Source of the DNA: Diphasiastrum complanatum
Lineage: Eukaryota > Streptophyta > Lycopodiopsida > Lycopodiales > Lycopodiaceae
NCBI GenBank assembly: GCA_029204225.1
Contig: CM055100.1
Location: 66,098,322-66,162,321 of the forward strand
Reading direction: 5' to 3'
Length of the DNA: 64,000 nucleotides
The notes under the pieces are model-generated. The model worked only from the letters and a program-made list of their open reading frames with translations, was not told where the DNA came from and did not search any database. Below, in pieces: positions 10,700-20,182 of this stretch (its first letter is position 1; each line of letters begins with the position of its first letter). Position numbers and translations under genes: made by a program.

Positions 10700-10905
10700 T
10701 TATGGTACCGCCCTGGTACCACGGATCCCAGGGCGGTACCGTACCGGCGATACCACTGTTATGGTACCGGCGGTACCATACCAGCGGTACCACGTGCCAC
10801 TATGATACATATATATATATATATATATATGTATCATAGTGGCACGTGGTACCGCCATTATGGTGCCTCCCAAAAATCCGCGGTACCAGGGCGGCACCAT
10901 TTTTT
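10700..10905. repeat. ggtacc fold-back repeat with 72-bp perfect palindrome
   Basis: Positions 10784-10855 are a perfect 72-bp palindrome centred between 10819 and 10820. The arm gcggtaccacgtgccactat is followed by gatac, an (AT)n core, and the mirror arm. Outside this the arms continue as an imperfect inverted repeat of ggtaccgcc-type motifs to about 10700 and 10905. The right arm also occurs at 5779-5830. The transcript would fold into a long hairpin. Confidence 0.9.
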
Positions 10906-10932
10906 ATTTTTAAAAAAAAAAAAAAAAAATTT

Positions 10933-11485
10933 AGTGGGCAATATGGGTATCAGCTTGAAGCTCTTGACGAGAGCAGTGCATTTATACAGGTTGCCAATGC
11001 TTTCAGCTACAAATTGTGTTAGATAACTAAATAATGCACCTCTCAGTTTAGTAGTCACTAGTTAACCGTGAGCTCAGATCTGTAAGGCCCCCGTTATGAG
11101 GCGAAGCCATTACTTAGCACAGTTGTTAGTATAGGGTCTACTGTGAGACCATGATGGTTATGAGATGGCTAGATTACAGTTTCTATATAGCAGCAAGTCT
11201 TAGGGGTTCGGGGGGCGTTAGCCCCCCAAGAAACGGGGGGTTCGGGTGGCAGTAGCCCCCCGAGAAACAGGGGGTTCGGGGGGCGGTAGCCCCCGGCAGG
11301 GGGTTTGGGGGGCCCGACGGTACGACCTCTTCATGATTTGGGGTTTGACTCCCTGAGCAAAAACACACTTTTTGGTGTTTTGCATCCCCTTGGTCCTTTG
11401 GCTGTTCGCTCTCGTCAGAACCGGCAACCTGTATTAATGCACTGCTATCGTCAACAGCTTCAAGCTGATACCCATATTGCCCACT
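10933..11485. mobile_element. 553-bp non-coding element with 63-bp terminal inverted repeats
   Basis: Positions 10933-10995 and 11423-11485 are inverted repeats of 63 bp with about three mismatches, starting agtgggcaatatgggtatca. The inverted symmetry continues outward as an A-run on the left and a T-run on the right. The interior has no coding frame but carries a G-rich hairpin repeat (11203-11313). The size and structure fit a MITE-like non-autonomous DNA transposon. I could not define a target duplication because both flanks are homopolymers, so the superfamily is open. Confidence 0.7.
11203..11313. repeat. 34-bp G-rich hairpin tandem repeat
   Basis: Units begin ggggttcgg (ggggtttgg in the last) at 11203, 11237, 11271 and 11299. 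Each contains a G-run followed by ggcgttagcc-like sequence and a C-run, so each unit can fold on itself. The density of G-runs also allows quadruplex formation. Nothing similar occurs elsewhere in the window. Confidence 0.85.
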
Positions 11486-11539
11486 TGATTTTTTTTTTTT
11501 TTTTTAAATTAGAAAAAATATTAAAAAAGAAAATTATAT

Positions 11540-11645
11540 ATTATGGTACCGCGGATCAGTATGGATCCGCGGTACCGGGATCCGCGGATCCTGGTACCGC
11601 TGGATCTATGATATATATATATATATATATATATATCATAGTTAC
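11540..11645. repeat. ggtacc/ggatcc repeat arm with (AT)n core
   Basis: Direct repeat of the left arm at 10455-10575: ggtaccgcggatcagtatgg, further ggatccgcgg palindromes, ctggatctatgat and an (AT)n core ending atcatag. The opposite GC arm is missing here, so this is a half copy. Confidence 0.8.
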
Positions 11646-12732
11646 CATACAAGACGTTCCGGGATTTTTTTCTAGAACGCAATTTTTTCTTTTGATATGG
11701 GTGTCAAAGAACAGCTCTTGGGATGGGGGGGTTTGACAATAATTTTTCTAAATTAATTTATTTTCTGCAGGAGCCTACAGATCCCTGATAATATGTAGGT
11801 ATTGTTGATTCACTGAGTCCTAACGAATTGACTCACTAATTCACTGATTTAGGGTTTAGGGTCTGTACTCATCACATTGATATCAGGAGCATCAGTCAAG
11901 CAATGTGATTCCATACATGCACACATTGATATGCATACGCTTAGACTTGATTGTGCTTCAAGATTTTGTAGTCACTCGGTGATCAGGGACCTAGGCAATT
12001 GTCATTTGCACCCTAAGCCGTAAACCCTTAAACTAGCAATAGTTTACTTTTTTTAAACCTGATTCTTTGATACATTGAGATTTGACCAACAACTTAGATG
12101 TGACTGTTTCAAATTGCATTCAGGGTTTAAGGTTGACACCCGTATCCTAAAAAGAAAAACTATTTTGGAACAACGTTCCGAGCAAAATCCAGGAATGCGT
12201 TCTGGAACGTGTTCCAGAGTGGGCAATGCAACTTTGGTACAAAGTGTATACCACTTCCATTTCTCATTCTGTTAGCTTGTGTTAAAAGCTGACTGCGTAT
12301 TGGCAATCTCCTAATTGCAGGGATATACTACGCTATTGCCTAACCTCCATTGTTTTGCAAACAAGTCTATTCTTCTGTGGATGTTGTCTTTATCGCTATG
12401 GAGCCCTTTTGTCATGGGCCTTGTTCAAAAGTTTAGTGTTAGCTAGAGAAATGACTTTCTCTAAACCTTAGACCATAAACATGGGAAAAGATACAAATAT
12501 TTTTACAATCATTATTGGTTGCAGTCGAAGAACACTTCAAGGATTGCTTGAGGCCAAATCATTCATGATGATAAAGAGACAAGAGTTATACATATAGTTG
12601 AAGTTATGATCAAAATCTCAGGTGTTGAATCAATGAAGCATAAAAGACAGCAATAGACTAAAGCCCTACAAGCAATAGACAAGACAATAGGTTCTCCCAC
12701 GAAGAGCCCAAGCAATACAAATCAATAATCTG
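11646..12732. other. Unassigned, with a possible worn inverted-repeat element
   Basis: Around 11690-11712 (ttttcttttgatatgggtgt) and 12126-12160 on the opposite strand (ttttctttttaggatacggg) there is an imperfect inverted repeat. Both copies are close to ctagaacgc or ggaacg motifs, which hints at an old non-autonomous transposon of about 500 bp. Nothing coding is recognised. 12240-12732 shows no feature. Confidence 0.35.
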
Positions 12733-13069
12733 AAAAATGAGTGTACAAATGCCCCTATAAATACCCTACCAATGAACCCTAAAATAGGAATTCAAAAGTA
12801 AAGGGAGGCAAAATGTGGAGGGAAAATAGTGCGCCCTCCTACGGGCCCCCACTCCACATGTAACCATATAATAAGGGGGCCCAAGGCCAGTCAATGTCAT
12901 AAAAAAGGACCCAGTGCGGGTCATAAGCATATAAAAAAGGCTCTGGGGCCTGTACATGACTAATATAAAATGCGTAACCAGAAATATACATAACCAACAG
13001 TAAATGTAAAGAGGCCTGCGGAATATATGCAGAGTAGCCCAGTAGGCCTGTATCTTGTAGTCCGTAACT
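12733..13069 (-). repeat. Gypsy 3' LTR
   Basis: About 337 bp nearly identical to 18466-18802. The match runs from aaaaatgagtgtacaaatgc to gtagtccgtaact. There are only a few differences, near 13030-13060. It directly follows the integrase/chromodomain region on the minus strand. High LTR identity suggests a fairly recent insertion, but the broken reading frames argue for rapid decay. Confidence 0.85.
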
Positions 13070-13209
13070 CTCCCTGGCTATAAAGAACATTGCCCCCAAT
13101 GTAGGCAAAATAAGATAAGAACCAGTGGTAGAGAAAAATACTGCATCAAGATATCCCATCTGAGAAAGGAACATCAAGAGAAGCCGGAGCATCCCGAGAA
13201 GCAATGGTA

Positions 13210-14516
13210 GCTACAAGTGATCGAGCCTGATCAGCCAGGATAGGGGTATGGGAAAAAACATCAATGGGCTCCCAAGTAGCCTCCTCAATAGGACGACCAT
13301 CCCACTGGACCAAAAACTAAACCTGCCGATGGCGACGGCTATGCAATAAGCGCACCTGTAAAATAGCAGCTGGCAGGAATGGAAAAAGCTCTGGATCTGT
13401 AGGAAATGAGGAATCTTGAGGAGCATCATCCTCAATAGCAGCACGTAATAAACTGACATGAAAGATATCACAAGCCTGAGTAGCAGCAGGTAACTCAAGA
13501 CGATATGTAACTGGACTGAGGCGCTCAAGAATCTGAAAAGGCCCATAATAGCGCGGCGCAAGCTTCTCAGTAGAAGCAAGACCCTGTACAAAACGATGGC
13601 GAGCAAAGCGTAACCGGAGAAAAACAGTATCTCCCTTTGGAAACTCAACATGGCGCCGATGACGATCAACAATGGTCCTGTACCGCTGCTGAATATGCTG
13701 TAAATGAGTAGCAGCTCTAGTAATAATCTCCCGAGCACTCGAAAGATAAGATGAAATAGTAACAGGTGCATCATCTGGAGGAGCAGGTATACCGGGTAGA
13801 ACTGGTGAGTATCCATGAGCAAGCAGGAAAGGAGAAACACGTGTGCTGGAACTAACAGAACTGTTATAACTATACTCATCCAAACATAAATGCTGATCCT
13901 AATCACGACCAGAAGGAGAAACATAATGTCGTAAATAATCCTCCAATACCCGGTTAATATCCTCAGACAAACCATCCGCAGAAGAATGATAAGCAGTGCC
14001 CATAAGTATCCTAACATCCAAGATACGCATAAGCTTTGTCCAAAAACTTGATGTAAACTTGGTATCCCGATCAGTAAGTATAGATCGTGGGAGACCATGT
14101 AAGCGGAAAATCTCAGAAATAAATATACGACCACGCTGCTCTGCTGTAATAGTACGTCTGACTGATATGAAATGAGCTTGTTTAGAAAACCTATTAACTA
14201 CCACCAAATAAGAGTCATGACCACGCTGAGTACGGGGAAGACCTAAAATGAAGTCCATTGATATATCAGTCCACTGGCGGGAAGGAATAGGCCAACTTTG
14301 AAGGAGACCGCGAGGTTTTTCACGGGAATACTTGTTACGAAGGCAAAAATCACAAGTATGAATAAGGTGGGAAAGCTCACGCTTCATGGAAGACCAATAA
14401 AAATGTTCTTTCAAACGGAACAAGGATTTCTGAAAACCAAAATGGCCACCAACAGGAGAGGAATGGGCATCAAGGAGCTGTGGACGTATGTCGAGAGTGC
14501 TGGGAATACATAACAA
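13210..14516 (-). pseudogene. Gypsy integrase with chromodomain (broken)
   Basis: The integrase joins the cDNA to host DNA. The frame 14516-13899 has the zinc-binding region (AHSSPVGGH, then CDFC) and the catalytic core with WTDISMDFI, LTDRDTKF and, in the third position, the Glu of GLSEDINRVLEDYL. A TAG at 13899-13901 interrupts it. 13883-13317 continues with the C-terminal region (LAPRYYGPFQILE), ends at TAG 13317-13319, and is followed in the same frame by a chromodomain-like FLVQWDGRPIEEATWEP. Both stops are one transition away from a sense codon (TGG or CAG). There is a frame change from the RT frame near 14500. Confidence 0.85.
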
Positions 14517-16039
14517 CCATAGTGAAACAAACGATGATTAACAATGGAATAAACCTGGTGAGGGTGAGAGGAAGGACGAGAGGTAGACGACATAACATCA
14601 CGAAAGTCTGGACATGTGGCATAAGCCTGAGGAAGATCATCATACCAAGAGTGGGGAGACATAACAAGACTGTAAGTAAGAGCAGGTAAACGAGACAAAG
14701 CATCAACAACAGCGTTACTTTTACTAGGCTTATAATGAATATCAAAATGAAAGGACTGTAAAAACTGAAGCCAACGGTACTGACAATCACTAAGATCCTT
14801 TTGTGTATACAAATAACGAAGTGACTGGTGATCAGTAAAAACATCAAACGGAACACAATACAGATAATGACGCCACTTCTTTAAAGCAAAAATGATAGCA
14901 AGCAACTCTTTTTCATGAGTGGAATAGCGCTGCTCATACGAACGAAGACGATGGGATTCATATGCAATAACACACTGACGCTGACGTAACAAAGCACCTA
15001 ATCCTGTGGAACTAGCATCAGTCTCAACAGCAAAACGTTGGGAAAAATCTGGAAGACATAAAACAGGGGCAGTGGTAAGCTTAACCTTCAAAGTATCAAA
15101 AGCTGACTGACATGCGGGAGTCCAAGCAAACGAAGTTTCCTTTTTCAACAAAGCATGCAAAGGAGATGCAAGAATGGCAAAATGAGCAACTGGTTTACGA
15201 AGATGGATGGCAAGACCAAGAAACATACGAACATCATGAACATCAGTAGGCACAGGCCATGAAAGAATAGAACGGACCTTACGAGGGTCGAGACGAACAG
15301 TACCACTAGTAACAAAGAAGCCCAAAAACTCGATTTGTACAACAGCAAAAGAACATTTAGAACGTTTAGCATACAGATGATGAGTAACTAACAAAACAAA
15401 AACAGAACGAACATGCTGAACATGAAGAGAGAGAGTGGTGCTATAAATGAGGATATCGTCAAAAGAAACAATGACACACTTTCCAAGCAGAGGACGAAAG
15501 ATGTTATTCATGACATTCTGAAAAGTGGGCGGGCCATTGGTAACACCAAAAGGAAGGACACGAAACTCATACAGACCAAAGTGGGTACGGAAAGCTGTCT
15601 TGTGCTCATCAGGAGGATGCATACGAATCTGGTGATAACCGGAATGGAGGTCAAGTTTAGAAAAGGTCTTGGCTTGGCCTAATTGGTCAAATAGGTCATC
15701 CATATGAGGGATAGGGTACTGATTACAGATAGTAAGTTTATTTAAAGCACGATAATCAATACATAGACGTTTAGTACCATCCTTCTTATCAACAAGTAAA
15801 ACAGGAGCACCAAAAGGACTGTGGCTAGGAACAATAGGGCCTTGACGTAATAAATCAGACACCTGACGCTGGACTTCCTCGCGCTCAACAATAGACATAC
15901 GAAAAGGAGGACGAGAAGGAGGTGATGCAGAGGAAACAAGGTCTATATGGTGGTTGACATCTCGTAAAGGTGGTAACTGAGTCGGCTCTCTAAAAACATG
16001 CTCAAATTCATGCAACAGTTCAGAAAATACTTGTGGCAA
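14411..16039 (-). pseudogene. Gypsy reverse transcriptase / RNase H
   Basis: The frame is open for 542 codons. The RT palm is seen at about residues 70-200: LCIDYRALNK, FSKLDLHSGYHQIRM, VLPFGVTNGPPTF and VSFDDILIYS. The active site reads FDD where YxDD or FxDD is usual for the family, so it is acceptable. RNase H follows with D341 (ETDASSTGLGALL), E378 (STHEKELLA), D403 (FTDHQSL) and the Asp of VVDALSR near 446. This central part has no internal stop and is the best preserved part of the element. The last 90 residues run into the integrase frame after a shift. Confidence 0.9.
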
Positions 16040-16194
16040 AGGTGGTGCATCCGCAATAGGCTGAACTGGCTGAACAGAAAGAATAGCCGCACAGTGGGCC
16101 TTCGGGAGGCTCCGTATGAACTGCTTCCCGGAAATAAGCTAATAGTCCTGCCGAGAATCAATACCAGAAAATATATGCTGAGTACCATCATGAG

Positions 16195-16580
16195 AGAATG
16201 TCAATGTCTGCTGCTGGAGGTCTACTGTAACCGCACACCAAGGGATGCAAACCAATCAGCACCGAGGATAAGATCGTACTGTGTAAGTGGAATAATATGA
16301 AGATCTGCCTGACCAAGAAAGTCTCCAATCCGATATGGAAGCTGCTGATACATCTGTGTGCTAGGAAAAGAGTGTGCGCTGGCCACCTCAACATGCAGGG
16401 GATGAGGTGTAGTGACTGGCATAGCACGAATGCGTGTAGTAATATGACTGCTGAGAAACGAGTGAGTGCTACCCGTGTCAACAAGGGAAATAAACTCACG
16501 ACCAGTGATACATACGCGAAGACGGATATGGCGTGGACCCGGCTTACCGGCCCAAGTAGCATAAGCAAGGTGAGCATGGC
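16195..16580 (-). pseudogene. Gypsy aspartic protease
   Basis: Retroviral-type aspartic protease that would cut the polyprotein. The minus-strand translation shows ISLVDTGSTHSF at about 16440-16490 (catalytic DTG) and QYDLILGADWF near 16240-16280 (the usual C-terminal motif). It lies between the gag zinc knuckle and RT, as expected. Linkage to the adjacent frames is interrupted. Confidence 0.8.
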
Positions 16581-16737
16581 ATACAGCTAGATCAGGGGGA
16601 TCAGGAACAGGCTCAGTGGGTGTGGCAAACTGATCAACATGTGGGTCATCATCAAGAATATGAAGGCATATGGCAGAATCAGGACTATCATCAGGTGTGT
16701 CAGCATCATGGAAATAGACGGCAGTAGCAGTGGCAGG

Positions 16738-17762
16738 CTATCGGCAATCACAGGCGATATGATCAGGACTCTTACAGTTGAAACATAAGCGCTTTTTACG
16801 GATCTCAGACATCTCAGGCTGTGAGTAGCGACTAACAAAAACAGGACGAGGAGAAAAAGGAGGACATGGTGCAGAAGGAAGAGTGGACGAAGGTGAACTG
16901 ACAGATGTGGGACTAGTAGAGGATGGAGAGGAGAAAATAGGACGTGTGAAAGGACGTGAAGGACGAGAAACAGAGGAAGAGATGGGAGAGTACTTGTGCT
17001 GCAGTGCGGTAGCAAGGGAGATGGCGTGAGAAAGAGTGAGTGGAAAAAAAGAAGAAACATCATACCTGAGTGCGCCTCGTAGACCAGCAACGTAGCGAGA
17101 GATGAGCTCCAATGTAGAAATATCTGGGAATAGATGGAAAGCTCTGTAAACCGTGTCGTATAAGCAGCCAAGTCACCAGTGTGAGATAAACTGCGAAAGA
17201 TGTCGCGCTGTCGAATAAGCCACTGAGGATCAATCATCGCTAGGCGGAGTGCTGTCATAAACACTGTCCAACTAGCAAGGCCAGGGTGTGAAGCCGTCTG
17301 GCGAAACATGCGCCACCAAGTAGCAGCACGGCCCTCCAAATGTAAAGCAGCCAAATGTATCCGCTAAATGTCAGTCTTAGGAAACATAAGGAAGTAGGTC
17401 TCAAGCTTAGAATACCAATTCTCGAGTTCATTCCCATTGGATGACCCAGAATACACAGTAAGCTAAACCTTATCCTTAAAGTCTCGTGGCAAAGGACCAG
17501 AAGATGAAGGAGTCTCGGGTGGTGGAAATGTACGCTGTGGGGGAACAGGTGGAGATAGTGGAGAAACACTGGACTGTAATGATAGTGTAGCAATCTGGGC
17601 AGAAAGAGCAGTGAACGTCTCTCGTAACTCCTGGTGTAAATCAGTGCGTACATCACTCATGGCTTCCCTAAGATGATCTCGGAATTCGTGCCGTACTTCG
17701 TCAAGGTAAGTGGAAGACGGTATGCGAGGCTCAGAAGATGTAGGGGGAGTATCCATGGTCAA
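16738..17762 (-). pseudogene. Gypsy gag (broken)
   Basis: Capsid-type protein starting at an ATG ending at 17762. The first 99 codons contain a coiled-coil-like stretch (DEVRHEFRDHLREAMSDVRT) and stop at TAG 17463-17465. The same frame continues past another TAG at 17364-17366 into the retrotransposon gag core (LEGRAATWWRMF, at about 17340). A frame change near 17110 leads to a segment ending in a CX2CX4HX4C zinc knuckle (CFNCKSPDHIACDC) at about 16745-16790. Both early stops fit CAG-to-TAG changes. Confidence 0.8.
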
Positions 17763-18435
17763 GGAATGCAGGAAGTGAAGAGAGTGTAAGAAAAGCTTAA
17801 TATTGGAGGGAGTGGACTTTTGTCGTCACCCCAAATACGCTTTAGGTACACAAACGACACTAAGAGCAAGAAAGGAAATGACAAATGTCAAGAAAAGGTG
17901 TGGAAAGCAAGGAAAAACCAGCAAAGATACCTCTCGATAGAGCTCCAAGCGTGTGCGAAGAGCTGGCTGGAAAATGTGACCACAAGGAGAATGAAAGTGG
18001 GCGCTGGACAGCCTCCAATCAAAACTGAAATATGGCTGAAACTCTACTGGAACAATGGCTGAAAAATGTGATGAAGTAGGGCGCTGGACAGCCTCCAATC
18101 AATGTTGAAAAGATGGCTAGGAATCCTCTCCCTGAATCAAATGGAGGATTCAAAAAAAGAGGGAAAAGGATTTGGAACTTGGGCGCCGGAAATAATCTGC
18201 CCAAAAAAAAAAAAAAAAAAAATTTCCGGCCGCCAAATTTAGCGGAAGTACTTCCGCTAACTATCTGCTAAAGCTCCGCCAAGGAAAATGCTCTGATGGG
18301 AGTTGGTCCTCCTCCAAACTGTGCTGAATGTTGTTGAAGCAAAGAGACGAAAGCCCTCAGCAAAGAGAGAAAAATCAGCAAGGAAAATGGGCACCCAATC
18401 AGAAAATCAGATCTGAAATTCAGCAATCAGGAAAG
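17763..18435. other. Gypsy untranslated leader
   Basis: Sequence between gag and primer site of the minus-strand gypsy element. It holds a short duplication (gggcgctggacagcctccaa near 17998 and 18078) and an A-run at 18197-18221. No protein is recognised. Confidence 0.6.
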
Positions 18436-18448
18436 TGCTCTGATACCA
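18436..18448 (-). other. Gypsy primer-binding site
   Basis: The minus strand reads tggtatcagagca, the standard complement of the plant initiator-methionine tRNA 3' end used by many LTR elements. It lies about 20 bp inside the 5' LTR homology boundary. Confidence 0.85.
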
Positions 18449-18465
18449 AGTTATGGCCAATCAAT

Positions 18466-18802
18466 AAAAATGAGTGTACAAATGCCCCTATAAATACCCT
18501 ACCAATGAACCCTAAAATAGGAATTCAAAAGTAAAGGGAGGCAAAATGTGGAGGGAAAATAGTGCGCCCTCCTACGGGCCCCCACTCCACATGTAACCAT
18601 ATAATAAGGGGGCCCAAGGCCAGTCAATGTCATAAAAAAGGACCCAGTGCGGGTCATAAGCATATAAAAAAGGCTCTGGGGCCTGTACATGACTAATATA
18701 AAATGCGTAACCAGAAATATACATAACCAACAGTAAATGTAAAGAGGCCTGCGGAATATATGCAGAATAACTCAGTAGGCCTGTATCCTGTAGTCCGTAA
18801 CT
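18466..18802 (-). repeat. Gypsy 5' LTR
   Basis: Nearly identical to 12733-13069. On its inner side the minus strand continues into the primer-binding site. On the outer side the minus-strand sequence reads tgtcaac immediately before agttacggactac, whereas the 3' LTR has a purine-rich tract there. The exact first base of the LTR is therefore uncertain. Confidence 0.85.
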
Positions 18803-19485
18803 GTTGACACCTCTGAGGAGGGTAGATGGGAGCCATCCCTGAACAGGAAATGAAATCAATGAGATGGATGAAACCAAGAAAGTGACGAAACAGATGATTT
18901 TTATGAAAACATCAGAAAGTTTGACGTCTGTGTTGGGATGAAAAGGTGTGACATTTGGTGTGTGAGACAAGAGACCGAATGCAACCGATTTTTCAAGTCG
19001 TACTTTTCTCCCTTATCTGACACACCTGGGATGATCAGCAGTTCAGAAAGTTTTGCCGCGTAACTGCAATAGGGCAACCAGAGTAGGATGACTGTAGATC
19101 ATTTTAATAGTGAATTCAGGACGACTTTGCGGATCATTTTATTGGTCAGGTCTCTTGAAATTGTGGTTTCAATAACACGATAAACATCCTAGGATCTGTT
19201 GCTGGTACTAGGCATCATTTCTCTGCTTGGAAGTGTAAAATTGCAAAATTTTAGTTGCAAATGTCTATGCATATTCGTTGCACCTATTCTTGAGTGCTGA
19301 TGACATGAATAGGGCTTTTGTAGCATATACCATGTGCTCTGCATGGAGTTGGTCTAATATTTGTGATGGGCTTAATGAAGTTAAAGATTGTATGTCACTT
19401 CTTTTATGTTTTTTAAGTACTACACTAGACTTAACATTGATATGTGAAGATAATGAGAAGATTTGGGTATGTAAATTTTGGACAG
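18803..19485 (+). other. Probable BSL intron sequence
   Basis: No coding match is found here. The stretch ends in gtaaattttggacag, a plausible splice acceptor for the first BSL exon in the window. No upstream BSL exon was found anywhere between 1 and 19485. Confidence 0.5.
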
Positions 19486-20182
19486 CCGGATCGTGTATTG
19501 GAATTTTGCAAGAACAACGACCTTCAGCTGATTGTTAGAGCTCACGAATGTGTCATGGATGGGTTTGAACGGTTTGCTCAAGGCCACCTCATCACACTTT
19601 TCTCTGCTACCAATTACTGTGGTGAGTTGTTTTGCAAGGAATATCTGTGATTTTCTGAGTAAAAAGTTGAATTAGGTTGACCTTTCAGTTTTGACATTAT
19701 TTGTGTGACCATGAATTTCAACAGTAGATATTTTAACAGAGGTTCTAAAATTTATAGAAAAGGTGGCATGCATGACTAATGTTATATTGGTTTTACAATT
19801 CAGAACTCTGTTTACTGTCACCTTTACAGTAATGTATGTCATTTTCTCAGGTACTGCAAATAATGCCGGGGCCATTTTGGTGCTAGGGAGAGACTTGGTT
19901 GTTGTTCCTAAGCTTATTCATCCTCTTCCTCCTGCCGTCACATCACCGGAGTCATCTCCAGAACATCACATGGATGACACATGGATGCAGGTACGGGCAG
20001 GTTTAATTATTCAAATACACCAAGAGAATCAAAATATTTTTGGAAGTGAGATTTTGACAGTTCATCTAAAAGGTTCTCCTTTTTTTAATCTTTTACAGGA
20101 GCTAAATGTGCAACGGCCTCCGACGCCTACAAGAGGTCGGCCTCAGTCAGCTAGTGACCGTGGATCTCTAGCTTGGATTTGA
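19486..20182 (+). CDS. BSU1-like (BSL) kelch-domain Ser/Thr phosphatase, last three exons
   Basis: BSL proteins are plant kelch plus PP1-type phosphatases acting in brassinosteroid signalling. Only the C-terminal end of the phosphatase domain is here. Exons are 19486-19621, 19851-19990 and 20099-20182. The first starts PDRVLEFC and contains [16 protein letters not shown] and FSATNYC, with the conserved RAHE His of the metal site. The second continues [20 protein letters not shown] and the third ends [10 protein letters not shown]...GSLAWI, the typical BSL tail. Introns have GT/AG borders (19622-19850, 19991-20098) and the phases join correctly (TGT G|GT ACT; CAG|GAG). Upstream exons with the kelch repeats and most of the phosphatase are not in the window. 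Either they lie before position 1, or the gene is truncated by the transposons. Confidence 0.9.

Larger units (their letters stand above)
12733..18802 (-). mobile_element. Ty3/gypsy chromodomain retrotransposon, degenerate
   Basis: A nearly complete element on the minus strand. In transcription order it has a 5' LTR (18466-18802), a primer-binding site, an untranslated leader, gag, protease, RT, RNase H, integrase with chromodomain, and a 3' LTR (12733-13069). The order protease-RT-RNase H-integrase and the C-terminal chromodomain place it among chromoviruses. Several stops and at least two frameshifts make it inactive. If the BSL gene is continuous, the element sits in its intron, in antisense orientation. 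Exact LTR termini and target duplication could not be fixed because the last bases of the two LTRs have diverged. Confidence 0.9.

Noticed and set aside
13211-14134. A 307-codon hydrophobic frame that looks like a membrane protein
   Set aside because: It overlaps the gypsy integrase in another phase of the same strand. The integrase frame has clear catalytic motifs, so the hydrophobic frame is a shadow.
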